Positions 15,430 through 23,773 of a stretch of 64,000 nucleotides of DNA are shown one piece after another. Source of the stretch: Parvularcula sp038749595 (GTDB lineage: Bacteria > Pseudomonadota > Alphaproteobacteria > Caulobacterales > Parvularculaceae). Where the stretch lies: positions 124,001 through 188,000 of the forward strand of contig JBCDHW010000001.1 in NCBI GenBank assembly GCA_038749595.1, in the 5' to 3' direction. Position numbers and translations under genes: made by a program. The stretch's first letter is position 1. Each line of letters opens with the position of its first letter. The notes under the pieces are model-generated. The model saw only the letters and a program-made list of their open reading frames with translations, was not told the origin of the DNA and made no database searches.

Positions 15430-16868
15430 CGCGTGCGGAACTAACATTTGCACAAGCACCTGATACGACAGTAAGCGGAACATCTCTCGGCCGCGTTGTC
15501 GGGCAGTCTTCCGGTCGGTCGATTGTTCTAGGACAATTTGGTGATGGCATCCGGATGGGCGACCGCGTTGTCTTTTCAGGCGTGCCGCAAGCCCTTGGAA
15601 TTGTGACCGGATTTGAAGCGCCAGTGGGTCCCACGGAGGCTGCGAAAAGCGACGCAGTCTTTGTCGAGGTACGGACAGTGGGTGTTCTCAAGACCGACGG
15701 GTCTGCGGCGAAAAGTGCGGCGCAGCCCTCGATTGGTGCCGATGCCTACCGCTTGCCGAGCAGTGTTGAGACCGCCGAAGCCGCGATGGGGCGCCCGATC
15801 GCGATCGGTGAGCGGCACGGCGGCATTCCTGCGGTCGTCGATGCTTCATCTCTTCTCGGGCGTGTGCTGACGATTACCGGTGATGCGGTCAGCGGAAAGA
15901 GTGCTGCGCTGGGTATTTTGCTACGGGCGCTTCTCAGCAATGGGTTTCCGGCGCGGATCGTTTTGATCGATCCCGAGGGTTTGTTCGCGCAAACGTTCGG
16001 GCAAGCCGCGTGCGTGGTAGATGGCTCGGAGGGCCTCGTCAGTCTACCGATGATGACCAACGATGAGATCGTCGCGTTGGTCTCGGCCGTGGGTGAACCG
16101 CTTTCTCAGCCTAAGGAGCAATGCTGCTATCGGATGCTCCGCTATGCCGGAGCGGGCGCTGATCTGGAGGATCTTCGCGACGCGTGCGGGCGGTTGCGCA
16201 GCGCGGAGATGGCCGATGCGCAGCTCTATGATGGCCTCGGTAGTCGACTTCGTCTGTTGGCGGAGGATCAACGGTACAAAGCCTTCGCCGGCGCGGGGAT
16301 GGACGCGGTGACGACGGAGAGCGTCCTGCAGAAATTCTTCAGACTCCCTGACGGTCGTCCGCCAGCTTCTGTCATCCAATTGAATGGTTTAGCGCCAGAG
16401 CTTCGCTCGTTAGCGGCGTCGATCTTGATGCGTCTTGGCCTAGCCGTGGCGACGGGTTCGAACGGCGCAGTTCCGGTGATTATGGCGCTGGACGGGGCCG
16501 AAGCCATGTTCCGTAAGCTGCCTGACGTGCGTGTTTCGGGCTTTGGTTTGATCGCGTCCGGCGAGGGCCTGGAACCGCCGGCGAGTGGGATCACACTTTT
16601 GCACCGTATCCGGAGCAAGGCCGACCGTGACAATGCGGTCCCCGAAGGTGAGCCTTTGGCGGAAGAACTGATGGAAGTCCTTCCGACCCTGGCAACGGGT
16701 GAAGCCGTGTTGATTGATCCTGATTATCCGTGGCCGGTGCGTTTGACCGTGGCGGACCTGCCGGCGCGCGCGCTTCCGCGCCCTGCTCAGCAAAGCCAAG
16801 CGCCGCGCGACCCGCAAGGCCTGCTATCAGCGATTGCGGATGCTTGTGTGCGGAGTGCGCAGGGTTAG
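15426..16868 (+). CDS. HerA/DUF87-like ATPase
   Basis: A 480-residue protein whose ATG overlaps the preceding gene's stop (ATGA). Residues 15-90 form a small beta-barrel-like N-terminus similar to the HAS-barrel of HerA. The P-loop GDAVSGKS is at 152-159, followed by V-L-I-D-P-E-G at 179-185 (HerA family I-D-P-H-G). The Walker-B equivalent is VIMALDGAEAMF near 351-362, where the usual Asp/Glu-Glu pair is altered. The C-terminal LPTLATGEAVLIDPDYPWP block matches the HerA terminal motif. HerA ATPases form hexamers that move DNA, usually with NurA nuclease; no NurA is present here. The coupling to a degenerate kinase is unusual. Confidence 0.78.
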   Translation: MTRAELTFAQAPDTTVSGTSLGRVVGQSSGRSIVLGQFGDGIRMGDRVVFSGVPQALGIVTGFEAPVGPTEAAKSDAVFVEVRTVGVLKTDGSAAKSAAQPSIGADAYRLPSSVETAEAAMGRPIAIGERHGGIPAVVDASSLLGRVLTITGDAVSGKSAALGILLRALLSNGFPARIVLIDPEGLFAQTFGQAACVVDGSEGLVSLPMMTNDEIVALVSAVGEPLSQPKEQCCYRMLRYAGAGADLEDLRDACGRLRSAEMADAQLYDGLGSRLRLLAEDQRYKAFAGAGMDAVTTESVLQKFFRLPDGRPPASVIQLNGLAPELRSLAASILMRLGLAVATGSNGAVPVIMALDGAEAMFRKLPDVRVSGFGLIASGEGLEPPASGITLLHRIRSKADRDNAVPEGEPLAEELMEVLPTLATGEAVLIDPDYPWPVRLTVADLPARALPRPAQQSQAPRDPQGLLSAIADACVRSAQG

Positions 16869-17323
16869 GTGTCGTTCGGTCCGCTCTTCATCAGGGCGGC
16901 GCGTTCGCAGGACGCGACGATTACATCGTCTTGGTTCAGCATTTCGTGCAGGAACGTGATGATCCCCTGGCCCGGCCGTGATTTGGAAGGCTTGATCCCC
17001 ACGACTGTTGTCCGTGCACGCATGGTATCGCCGTGAAAAACCGGTGCAGGAAAGCGCACCTTTTCCATACCAAGGTTGGCCACCGTGGTGTTCAGTGTCG
17101 TATCATTGACCGTCATTCCGACCAAAAGTCCCAGGGTAAACAGTGAGTTGACCAGCGGCTTTCCGAACTCTGTCTCGGCCGCTTTGTGGTGGTCGATGTG
17201 GAGAGGTTGAGGGTTCATCGTCATCAGGCTGAACCAGGTGTTGTCGCTCTCGGTAATCGTCCGTGTCCACTCGTGGTTGAAGACCTGGCCCTCTTCGAAC
17301 TGTTCAAACCACAAGCCTGGCAT
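16865..17323 (-). CDS. MaoC-family hot-dog dehydratase
   Basis: A 152-residue single-hotdog protein of the MaoC/(R)-hydratase group. The catalytic region includes TESDNTWFSLMTMNPQPLH (Asp27 and the following His in N-P-x-P-L-H), matching the family's D-x-x-x-F/H-x-D motif, and G-K-P-L-V-N-S near 55. Family members hydrate enoyl-CoA, or mesaconyl-CoA in some alphaproteobacteria; the substrate is not determinable. Its 3' end overlaps the convergent HerA-like gene by four bases. It follows the glutaminyl cyclotransferase gene after 23 bases on the same strand. Confidence 0.85.
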   Translation of the reverse strand: MPGLWFEQFEEGQVFNHEWTRTITESDNTWFSLMTMNPQPLHIDHHKAAETEFGKPLVNSLFTLGLLVGMTVNDTTLNTTVANLGMEKVRFPAPVFHGDTMRARTTVVGIKPSKSRPGQGIITFLHEMLNQDDVIVASCERAALMKSGPNDT

Positions 17324-17346
17324 CGTACGCTCCGCTTTCTGAGGAA

Positions 17347-18138
17347 TTATTGTTGGGGGACGAGCCGGATCTCAAAGAGATTGGGCCAGTGTTTTCCGGT
17401 GACGAAGAGACGGCCGGAGTTTTCTTCGTAAGCGATACCGTTGAGAACGTCTCTATACGGCGCTTCGCGCTCCGAACGCGGAAAAAGGCTGCGCAGATCG
17501 GCAACCTGGTCGATGATCCCCGTATCCGGATCAATACGAACGAGATAGTCTTGGATGAAGACGTTCGCCCAGACCTTGCCGTCGATGAATTCGAGTTCGT
17601 TGATGCTGCGCAGCGGCTCGCCGTTCAGTGTGACGCCGACGCGCCTGATTTCTTGAAACGTATCCGGATCAAGAAAACGAAGCTCTGACGTGCCGTCGCT
17701 CATGATCAGGTGCTGGCCATCGAAGGTCAGCCCCCAACCTTCGCCGGGATAGGAAAACGAGCCCGTTTCCTCAAGCGTATCGGCGTCGAAGACGAAGGCT
17801 TTGCCGGACTTATAGGTCAGTGTAATGAGCTTATCGCCGACAAGGGCTGTCCCCTCCGCAAAAACATCAGATGGGAAGGAAACCTCTTGGACGGGGCGGC
17901 CCGTCCGTATGCTGAGCTTACGGAGCCGTGAGCGGCCTTCAAGCCCGGTGCTTTCGATCAGGATGCCGTCGTCGAACAACAGGCCCTGGGTGAAGGCGTC
18001 GGTCTGGTGCGGGTAAGTGCGGATGACCTCGACGCCCAGAACTTCCGGCTCGACGACGGGCGGTTGCGCAGCGCTCTCGTCACCGCCAGCCGCTACCGCT
18101 TGGATCAGAAAAAAAGCCGTCGTGAGGCTAATTGGCAT
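17347..18138 (-). CDS. Glutaminyl-peptide cyclotransferase (beta-propeller type), secreted
   Basis: A 263-residue protein started at the ATG at 18138, which gives a clean signal peptide (MPISLTTAFFLIQAVAAGG). Starts further upstream would bury this and run deep into the LOV kinase gene. The mature part matches the bacterial/plant glutamine cyclotransferase family: YPHQTDAFTQGLLFDDG, ESTGLEGRSRLRK, AEGTAL, YPGEGWGLTFDG, SDGTSELRFLDP, and INELEFIDGKVWANVF. The enzyme turns N-terminal Gln of peptides or proteins into pyroglutamate in the periplasm. The first 11 bases overlap the end of the LOV kinase gene, so the two are coupled. Confidence 0.9.
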   Translation of the reverse strand: MPISLTTAFFLIQAVAAGGDESAAQPPVVEPEVLGVEVIRTYPHQTDAFTQGLLFDDGILIESTGLEGRSRLRKLSIRTGRPVQEVSFPSDVFAEGTALVGDKLITLTYKSGKAFVFDADTLEETGSFSYPGEGWGLTFDGQHLIMSDGTSELRFLDPDTFQEIRRVGVTLNGEPLRSINELEFIDGKVWANVFIQDYLVRIDPDTGIIDQVADLRSLFPRSEREAPYRDVLNGIAYEENSGRLFVTGKHWPNLFEIRLVPQQ

Positions 18139-19144
18139 TGCGCTCGCGCATCTCCGATAACGGAACATCGACGCTGATGGTGGTCCCGGCAACGCCGCGG
18201 GCCAAGTTAATTTTACCTTCGATGCCGTCAATCAGCGATGTCACGATTGCTGCGCCCATCGTGTTGCCGGTGGGCCAGTTGATGCTTTCGGGCAAACCGA
18301 TGCCGTCGTCCATCACCTCGAGGCGCATGACGCCGCCGGACAGTTGGCGGAGGCTGACTTGCACGAGGCCTGCGTCTTTGCCTTCGAATGCATGTTGGTA
18401 GGCGTTGGTGATGATTTCCGACGCCAGAAGCCCAACCCGCGCGGCGGTCTCAACGGAGACGTAGAAGCTCTCGGTGTTGATGTTGAGCCGGATGTTCTCG
18501 CGGCCTTCAAGGTGGCCGATCGTGGTGGCGATGCGCGAGATGTAGGCGCCCATCGGGACGCTGGTGTCGTCCTTGGACTTGACCATCTCTTGGTAGAGAA
18601 GCTGAAGCGTTTCAACGCGGTAGGCGAGGTTGGCGTAGTCGACCGTGGCCGCGCCTTCGTCTGCGCGCTGGCTTTGCAAACGGATCATCGAGACCACCAT
18701 CTGGAGGTGGTTTTTGACCCGGTGCTGGATCTCTTGGAGTTGCTCCTCGATGCGCTCGCGCGAGCCATCGCGGGCGTCAGCGTCCCGCTGCAGCCCGAGA
18801 AACGCCGAGAGCTTTCCGTCTTCGTCGAAGATCGGCTCGATGAACAGCTCGTTGCGGAAGGTCGAGCCATCGGCGCGATAGTTCAGAAGCTCGGTACGGT
18901 GCGACTTGGCCTCGCGGATCGCATCGCCGAGGGCCTTCACCGCCATTTTGTCGGTGTCGGGACCCTGGAGGAAGCGGCAATTGCGGCCTACCGCTGCGTC
19001 GGCGGTATAACCGGTCAGCCGCTCAAACGGGCGGTTGACGTAAACGATGGGATTGTCGTCGATGTTGGGGTTGGTGAGCACGAAAGACAGTGGAAAACGC
19101 TCGAAAGCGCGGGCCTTGAGGCGTTCCAGTGTCTTCGTGTCCAT
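18128..19144 (-). CDS. LOV-domain HisKA_2 sensor histidine kinase (blue-light receptor)
   Basis: A 338-residue soluble kinase. The ATG at 19144 follows a GGAGGG ribosome site by seven bases; ATGs at 19186 and 19192 are weaker. Residues 10-125 are a LOV domain with the flavin-adduct motif GRNCRFLQ (53-60, reactive Cys56) and the later flavin-contacting residues N-Y-R-A-D-G near 88 and Gln119. The kinase core is HisKA_2 (PF07568) with phospho-acceptor His141 in QHRVKNHLQ, N-box Asn247 (SEIITNAYQH) and G1 box DDGIGLP (279-285), so it looks active. Such kinases sense blue light and often feed the general stress response or attachment. No response regulator gene is adjacent. Confidence 0.93.
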   Translation of the reverse strand: MDTKTLERLKARAFERFPLSFVLTNPNIDDNPIVYVNRPFERLTGYTADAAVGRNCRFLQGPDTDKMAVKALGDAIREAKSHRTELLNYRADGSTFRNELFIEPIFDEDGKLSAFLGLQRDADARDGSRERIEEQLQEIQHRVKNHLQMVVSMIRLQSQRADEGAATVDYANLAYRVETLQLLYQEMVKSKDDTSVPMGAYISRIATTIGHLEGRENIRLNINTESFYVSVETAARVGLLASEIITNAYQHAFEGKDAGLVQVSLRQLSGGVMRLEVMDDGIGLPESINWPTGNTMGAAIVTSLIDGIEGKINLARGVAGTTISVDVPLSEMRERNAN

Positions 19145-19262
19145 GGGTTTGCCCTCCGACGCCGGGCTGACTTTACTGGCACACATAAGCACGAAATTGA
19201 GTTCAAGCCGAGCGTTTTTGCCGAAGGGACCCTACGACAAAAGGCGAAGCTTTGGTTGTTTC

Positions 19263-21080
19263 TTATAACACTATGCAGCGTTGCTCGAGCCATGCCAAGT
19301 CCTCGGCGTCGAGCAAAGGTCTCAATTTGTCCACCACTTCCGCGTGATAGGCGTCGACCCATTGGCGCTCGGCCGGGGTGAGCATGGCGGGATCGATGAG
19401 TTCGCGCTCGAGCGGGGCCCAGGTGAGGTTTTCAAACGCCATCATTGGCCGTTCGCCGCCGTCGACTGGGGTTGCCTCGGTGACGAGCACTAAGTTCTCG
19501 ATGCGGATGCCGTATGCGCCGGGTTTGTAGTAGCCGGGCTCGTTGGAGCAGATCATGCCAGGCTCCAGGGCTTGGCTGATCGGGTGCTTGGAGATCTTCT
19601 GCGGCCCTTCGTGGACGGAGAGATAGCTGCCGACGCCGTGGCCGGTGCCGTGGTCATAGTCGAGCCCTGCGTTCCAGAGCGGTAGCCGCGCAAGGCAATC
19701 GAGCTGGTGCCCCGATGTGCCTTTCGGGAAACGCGCGGCGGCGAGGCCGATATGCCCCTTGAGCACGAGGGTGTAGCGCTCGCGCATCTCTGGGGTCGGC
19801 TTACCGATGGCGATGACGCGGGTGATGTCGGTGGTTCCGTCTTCGTACTGACCACCTGAGTCGATGAGGAAGAGCTCTCCGGTCTGAAGCGTACGGTTGG
19901 TTTCTGACGTGACCCGGTAATGGGCCATCGCACCGTGGGCGCCTGAGCCGGTGATCGAGTCGAAGCTGATGTCTTTGAGAGCGCCCGTCTCGCGCCGGAA
20001 GGTTTCGAGCTTTTGCGCCGCGTCGATTTCGGAGACCGTGCCTTTCGGTGCTTCAATGCTCAGCCAGCGGAGGAAGCGGACCATGGCTGCGCCGTCGCGG
20101 ATATGCGCTTGGCGCGACCCTTCTTGTTCAGCTTTGTTTTTGATGGCGCGGGGAAGGGCGACCGGATCTTGCGTTTTAATCAGCGTACCGCCTGCGCCTT
20201 CTATGAGGGTGATGTAGTGGACGGGGGTGAGGCCTGGGTCGACGACGACCTTGGCTTTGTCTTGGCCGAGGGCATTGAGCCGACCTTCCACTGCGGTCTC
20301 TGGCGCAAACGACACTTCGTTGCCGAGGTGCGCAGGCAAACCGGCAGTGACCTTGGCGGGATCGACGAAGAGCTCGGCTTTGCCGTCGGCATGGATGAGG
20401 GCGCGGCCCAGGGGCATGGGCGCTGCGTGCACATCGCCGCCGCGGATGTTGAACAGCCACGCGAGGGATGAGGGCGAGGTGAGGAGGGCAGCGTCGCCGC
20501 CGCTTTCGGCCACAGCTTTGCCGATCCGGATCCGCTTGTCCTCAGCGGGCTCACCGGCAAGATCCAACGCATAGGGATGAATAGGCGCTTGCGGCGGGTC
20601 GGGGCGATCGCTCCACACGTCATCGATGGGGTTAGGCCGTGTGGGGACCAGTGCGAACCCGCCTTTTTCAGCCGCGCGTTGGAACGGTGCCAGCGCTGCC
20701 TCCGAGAAGAGGAGCGGGTCGTAACCGATTTTTGCGCCCGCCTCAGCATGCTCGCGCAGCCACGCCTCGGGTGTTTGATCATGGGTCATGATGCAGGCGA
20801 AGAGGTCTTCATCGACCTGTGCGGGAAGTTGCTCGGCATACCGACCATCCGAGAAGACGGCGGCTTTTTCAGCCAAGGCAATCGCTAGGCCCGCAGATCC
20901 TGAGAAACCGGACAGCCAGAGCAGCCGCTCGGTGTAATCGGGCAAGTACTCGTTGAGGTACTCGTCCTCGTGCGGAACGATCAAACCATCCAAGCCGAGC
21001 TCTTTCAGCCGTGTGCGGAGGAGCGGCAAATGCTTGGCGCCAAACGAGCGGTCGGAGACGGGATCAAAGGTCTGAAACAT
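19263..21080 (-). CDS. Xaa-Pro aminopeptidase (aminopeptidase P, M24B), three-domain form
   Basis: A 605-residue cytosolic metallopeptidase of the long, three-domain aminopeptidase P type (creatinase N-terminal, middle, and M24 catalytic domains). Metal ligands are visible: FLIDSGGQYEDGTTDITR (two Asp), DHGTGHGVG (His), SNEPGYYKPGAYGIRIEN (Glu), with the last Glu in the same segment. It releases an N-terminal residue next to proline, for example from di- and tripeptides. It lies 17 bases after the TRAP large permease and in the same direction, so it is probably the last gene of that operon, suggesting that the imported substrate might be a proline-containing or hydrolysable compound, though this is speculative. 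Confidence 0.92.
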   Translation of the reverse strand: MFQTFDPVSDRSFGAKHLPLLRTRLKELGLDGLIVPHEDEYLNEYLPDYTERLLWLSGFSGSAGLAIALAEKAAVFSDGRYAEQLPAQVDEDLFACIMTHDQTPEAWLREHAEAGAKIGYDPLLFSEAALAPFQRAAEKGGFALVPTRPNPIDDVWSDRPDPPQAPIHPYALDLAGEPAEDKRIRIGKAVAESGGDAALLTSPSSLAWLFNIRGGDVHAAPMPLGRALIHADGKAELFVDPAKVTAGLPAHLGNEVSFAPETAVEGRLNALGQDKAKVVVDPGLTPVHYITLIEGAGGTLIKTQDPVALPRAIKNKAEQEGSRQAHIRDGAAMVRFLRWLSIEAPKGTVSEIDAAQKLETFRRETGALKDISFDSITGSGAHGAMAHYRVTSETNRTLQTGELFLIDSGGQYEDGTTDITRVIAIGKPTPEMRERYTLVLKGHIGLAAARFPKGTSGHQLDCLARLPLWNAGLDYDHGTGHGVGSYLSVHEGPQKISKHPISQALEPGMICSNEPGYYKPGAYGIRIENLVLVTEATPVDGGERPMMAFENLTWAPLERELIDPAMLTPAERQWVDAYHAEVVDKLRPLLDAEDLAWLEQRCIVL

Positions 21081-21097
21081 CGGTCGGTCCTTCTCAT

Positions 21098-22702
21098 CTA
21101 GCCATAGATTTGGTTGGGCAGCCAGGTGGCAAGCGGCTTGAACAGCCCAAGGAGGATCAGCATCCCCACTTGGATCGCAACAAAGGGCAGGGCACCCCGG
21201 TATATCGCCGCGGTCGGCACCTCCGGTGGAGCGACGCCGCGCAGGTAGAAGAGCGCGAAGCCGAACGGCGGCGTCAGGAAGCTTGTCTGTAGGTTCACCG
21301 CCATCAAAGCACCGAGCCAGACCGGATCGACACCGGCCATCAGAAGCGGCGGCGCGACCAGGGGCACGACGACGAGGGTGATTTCGATAAAGTCGAGGAA
21401 GAAGCCGAGGACGAACATCACCACCATCACGGCGATCAGTGCACCGAAGGTTCCTCCTGGCGCCGCTTCCAGAGCGGCTGCTACGGTCTCGTCACCGCCA
21501 AGGCCGCGGAAGACGAGGCTGAAAAGCGCGGCGCCGATGAGGATGGTGAAGACCATGCTCGTCACCCGCGTGGTGCTGTCGAGGATCGGGGTCAGCATGT
21601 CCTTGGCCACCGACAGGATTGACGCGGCGAGCCCTGCGACGAGCACCAACGACGCGGCCATGGCGGCGTAGATTGCCATTTGATCCGCAAACGCCGCTTC
21701 TCGGCCGAGGCGTAGGTCGAAGTTGGCGGCGAGGAGGAACAAGATGACTGCAGAAATCAAGGCGCCCATCGCGAGCTGACGCGCGATGCCGCGGGCGATG
21801 GTCCGCTTGCTGCCGGCGATGAGGAACGCGCCCGCTGCGCCGATCGCTGAGGCCTCAGTGGCTGTTGCGGTGCCCGTGAGGATCGAGCCGAGAACGGCGA
21901 TGATCAGGAAGATCGGTGCAGGGAGGGTCTTAGCCGCTGCGGCGAGGGCCTCGCGCAACGTGTACCGATCATCCGCAGGCACCGCAGGGCTCATCGATGG
22001 CCGCACACCGGCGATCACCACGAGGAAGAGGAGATAGATCCCAACCAAGACGAGGCCTGGGATCAGCGCGCCTGCGAAGAGATCGCCGACGGAGATTGGC
22101 TCAGGCGAGAAGATGCCTTGGCTGATCTGCGCCTCTTGGTAGGCGTTCGACATGACATCGCCGAGGAGAATCAGGACGATCGACGGCGGGATCACCTGGC
22201 CCAAGGTCCCGGCCGCTGCGATCGATCCCGCCGAGAGTGACGGCGAGTAGCCGCGGCGGAGCATCGTCGGTAGGCTGAGGAGGCCCATGGTCACAACGGT
22301 TGCGCCGACGATGCCGGTGGACGCCGCGAGGAGCGCGCCGACGAGCATCACGCCGATGCCGAGGCCTCCCGGCAGCGGGCCAAACAGGCGCGCCGTGGTC
22401 TCGAGGAGCTCTTCGGCGATCTTCGCGCGCTCCAATACCACACCCATCAGCACAAAGAGCGGTACGGCGATCAGCACCTGGTTCTTGATGATCCCGAAGA
22501 TGCGGATCGGGTAGGGCTCCGTGATGAAGGCGGTGTCGAGGACGCCCATCGACAGGCCGATCAGTGCAAAGATGAGTGCGGTCCCAGCGAGGGTGAACGC
22601 CGCCGGGAACCCTGCAAGCAGCAGCGCGCAGAGGACGATTACCATGGCGATATCGAGCCACGTGGCGCAGGCGCAGAGGCAAAGGATGACCTCGTCAAGC
22701 AT
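21098..22702 (-). CDS. dctM: TRAP transporter large permease (DctM)
   Basis: A 534-residue membrane protein with about 13-14 helices; the family is normally about 430 residues, so this belongs to the longer subgroup seen with TakP-like receptors. The DctM signatures are clear: VPLFVLMGVVLERA near 78-91, AASTGIVGATVVTMGLLSLP near 125-144, GTLGQVIPPSIVLILLG, and a C-terminal GFFLDFIEITLVVVPL. It forms the Na+-driven transport path for the substrate delivered by the periplasmic DctP protein. Its ATG overlaps the dctQ stop by eight bases. Confidence 0.93.
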   Translation of the reverse strand: MLDEVILCLCACATWLDIAMVIVLCALLLAGFPAAFTLAGTALIFALIGLSMGVLDTAFITEPYPIRIFGIIKNQVLIAVPLFVLMGVVLERAKIAEELLETTARLFGPLPGGLGIGVMLVGALLAASTGIVGATVVTMGLLSLPTMLRRGYSPSLSAGSIAAAGTLGQVIPPSIVLILLGDVMSNAYQEAQISQGIFSPEPISVGDLFAGALIPGLVLVGIYLLFLVVIAGVRPSMSPAVPADDRYTLREALAAAAKTLPAPIFLIIAVLGSILTGTATATEASAIGAAGAFLIAGSKRTIARGIARQLAMGALISAVILFLLAANFDLRLGREAAFADQMAIYAAMAASLVLVAGLAASILSVAKDMLTPILDSTTRVTSMVFTILIGAALFSLVFRGLGGDETVAAALEAAPGGTFGALIAVMVVMFVLGFFLDFIEITLVVVPLVAPPLLMAGVDPVWLGALMAVNLQTSFLTPPFGFALFYLRGVAPPEVPTAAIYRGALPFVAIQVGMLILLGLFKPLATWLPNQIYG

Positions 22703-23273
22703 CGGTCGGTCCCCTCAGACTGCGGACGATCTGGATGATCCGTACCTCTGCCGCCAGGGCGATGAGCACCGCGAAGCCGGGGATCATCGACTTGAGGAGG
22801 AAAACCGCGTGGATGCCCGTTGGTTCGGAACTGCGTTCCAGCTGGCTCCAGGACGTGCCGACATAGGACCAGCTGACCCAGATGATGAGGATCGCGAGCG
22901 GCAGGACCAGGGCGGAGAGGCCGACAAGATCGACGAGCGCTTTGCGCGTCTCCGAGAGCTTGGTGTACAGAATATCGACCCGCACGTGCCCTTCCATGAG
23001 GAGGAGGGCGCCGGAGGAGAGGAGGAAAATCGCGCCGAACAGGTACAGCGCGCTCTCCTGCAACCAGATGAAACTGACCGAGAAGACGCTGCGCAGGACC
23101 ACCACCGATAGCTGGACGAGGAGGAGGAGGAGCGACGACCATCGCCCGATGACAAAGCCGCTGCGGACGATCTGGGTGAGGACGGTTTCCGTTCGGCCTG
23201 GCGCGGTGCTGGCAACAGCGAGGGGCGCGAGGAGGAAGGCAATGGCGAGGAGTTTCAGCACGGTTTCAGTCAA
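22695..23273 (-). CDS. dctQ: TRAP transporter small permease (DctQ)
   Basis: A protein of about 192 residues, starting at a TTG that overlaps the stop of the upstream gene (TTGA at 23273-23270), or at a GTG four codons on (23261). After an N-terminal hydrophobic segment it shows the four-helix DctQ pattern with the conserved WLQESALYLFGAIFLLSSGALL stretch split around 70-91 and the HVRVDI motif near 96. DctQ forms the lid/scaffold part of the TRAP membrane unit with DctM. A longer open frame runs up to 23591, but that would overlap the neighbouring gene fully and is rejected. Confidence 0.85.
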   Translation of the reverse strand: MTETVLKLLAIAFLLAPLAVASTAPGRTETVLTQIVRSGFVIGRWSSLLLLLVQLSVVVLRSVFSVSFIWLQESALYLFGAIFLLSSGALLLMEGHVRVDILYTKLSETRKALVDLVGLSALVLPLAILIIWVSWSYVGTSWSQLERSSEPTGIHAVFLLKSMIPGFAVLIALAAEVRIIQIVRSLRGPTDA

Positions 23274-23773
23274 GTCGCGAGCTCCACGATCAAGCCGAGC
23301 GACGCGGTGGCGTTGTTCAGTCCGTGCACTGCGGAAGTCATCCAAAAGGCTCGGAGCGTCGACCGTTGCCGCTGGGTCACGTAGACAAGCGCGAATATGA
23401 AGAACAGCCACGTCACCGCGAAACCCCACGCGAAGGCGATGGCGCCGTGGAGAATGCCCCAGCCGATTGCTTGGATGATAATTTGCAGCCAGATCGGGGT
23501 TCTCAGTACACCGAGGATAGAAAAGACGACGACCATCAGTGCCGTTTCGATGATCGGCGCGGCCACGATGATAAGGACAAATTGTAACCACAACGGCGCT
23601 GCGTCATCGATCACCGCGCTGTTCACGGCCTCAAGCATCTCCGGCGGCAGCACGGCTTGCAGCACCGCGGTGATGGCGATCGCGGGGATCAGGCAGGCGA
23701 ACCACGCGGCGACGAGATAGGGGATGACCGGCCGATGGGCATCGGTCAGGGTACTGAACGGCCAAATGGTCAT
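23270..23773 (-). CDS. CPBP/Abi-like integral membrane protein inside a TRAP operon
   Basis: A 167-residue protein with four to five helices. It carries two of the three CPBP (Rce1-like) motifs: W-x-x-x-H at 105-109 (WGILH) and H-x-x-x-N at 150-154 (HGLNN). The first motif, normally E-E-x-x-x-R, is reduced to I-E-T-A-L-M (Glu76, no Arg), so proteolytic activity is doubtful. Its ATG overlaps the dctP stop by four bases and its stop overlaps the dctQ start, so it is locked into the transporter operon between the binding protein and the small permease. It may chaperone, process or anchor a TRAP component. This placement is not one I know. Confidence 0.72.
   Translation of the reverse strand: MTIWPFSTLTDAHRPVIPYLVAAWFACLIPAIAITAVLQAVLPPEMLEAVNSAVIDDAAPLWLQFVLIIVAAPIIETALMVVVFSILGVLRTPIWLQIIIQAIGWGILHGAIAFAWGFAVTWLFFIFALVYVTQRQRSTLRAFWMTSAVHGLNNATASLGLIVELAT

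Noticed and set aside
18344..19381. 345-codon open frame on the plus strand
   Set aside because: It is antisense to the LOV kinase gene, whose LOV and kinase motifs are clear; no motif or start site supports it.
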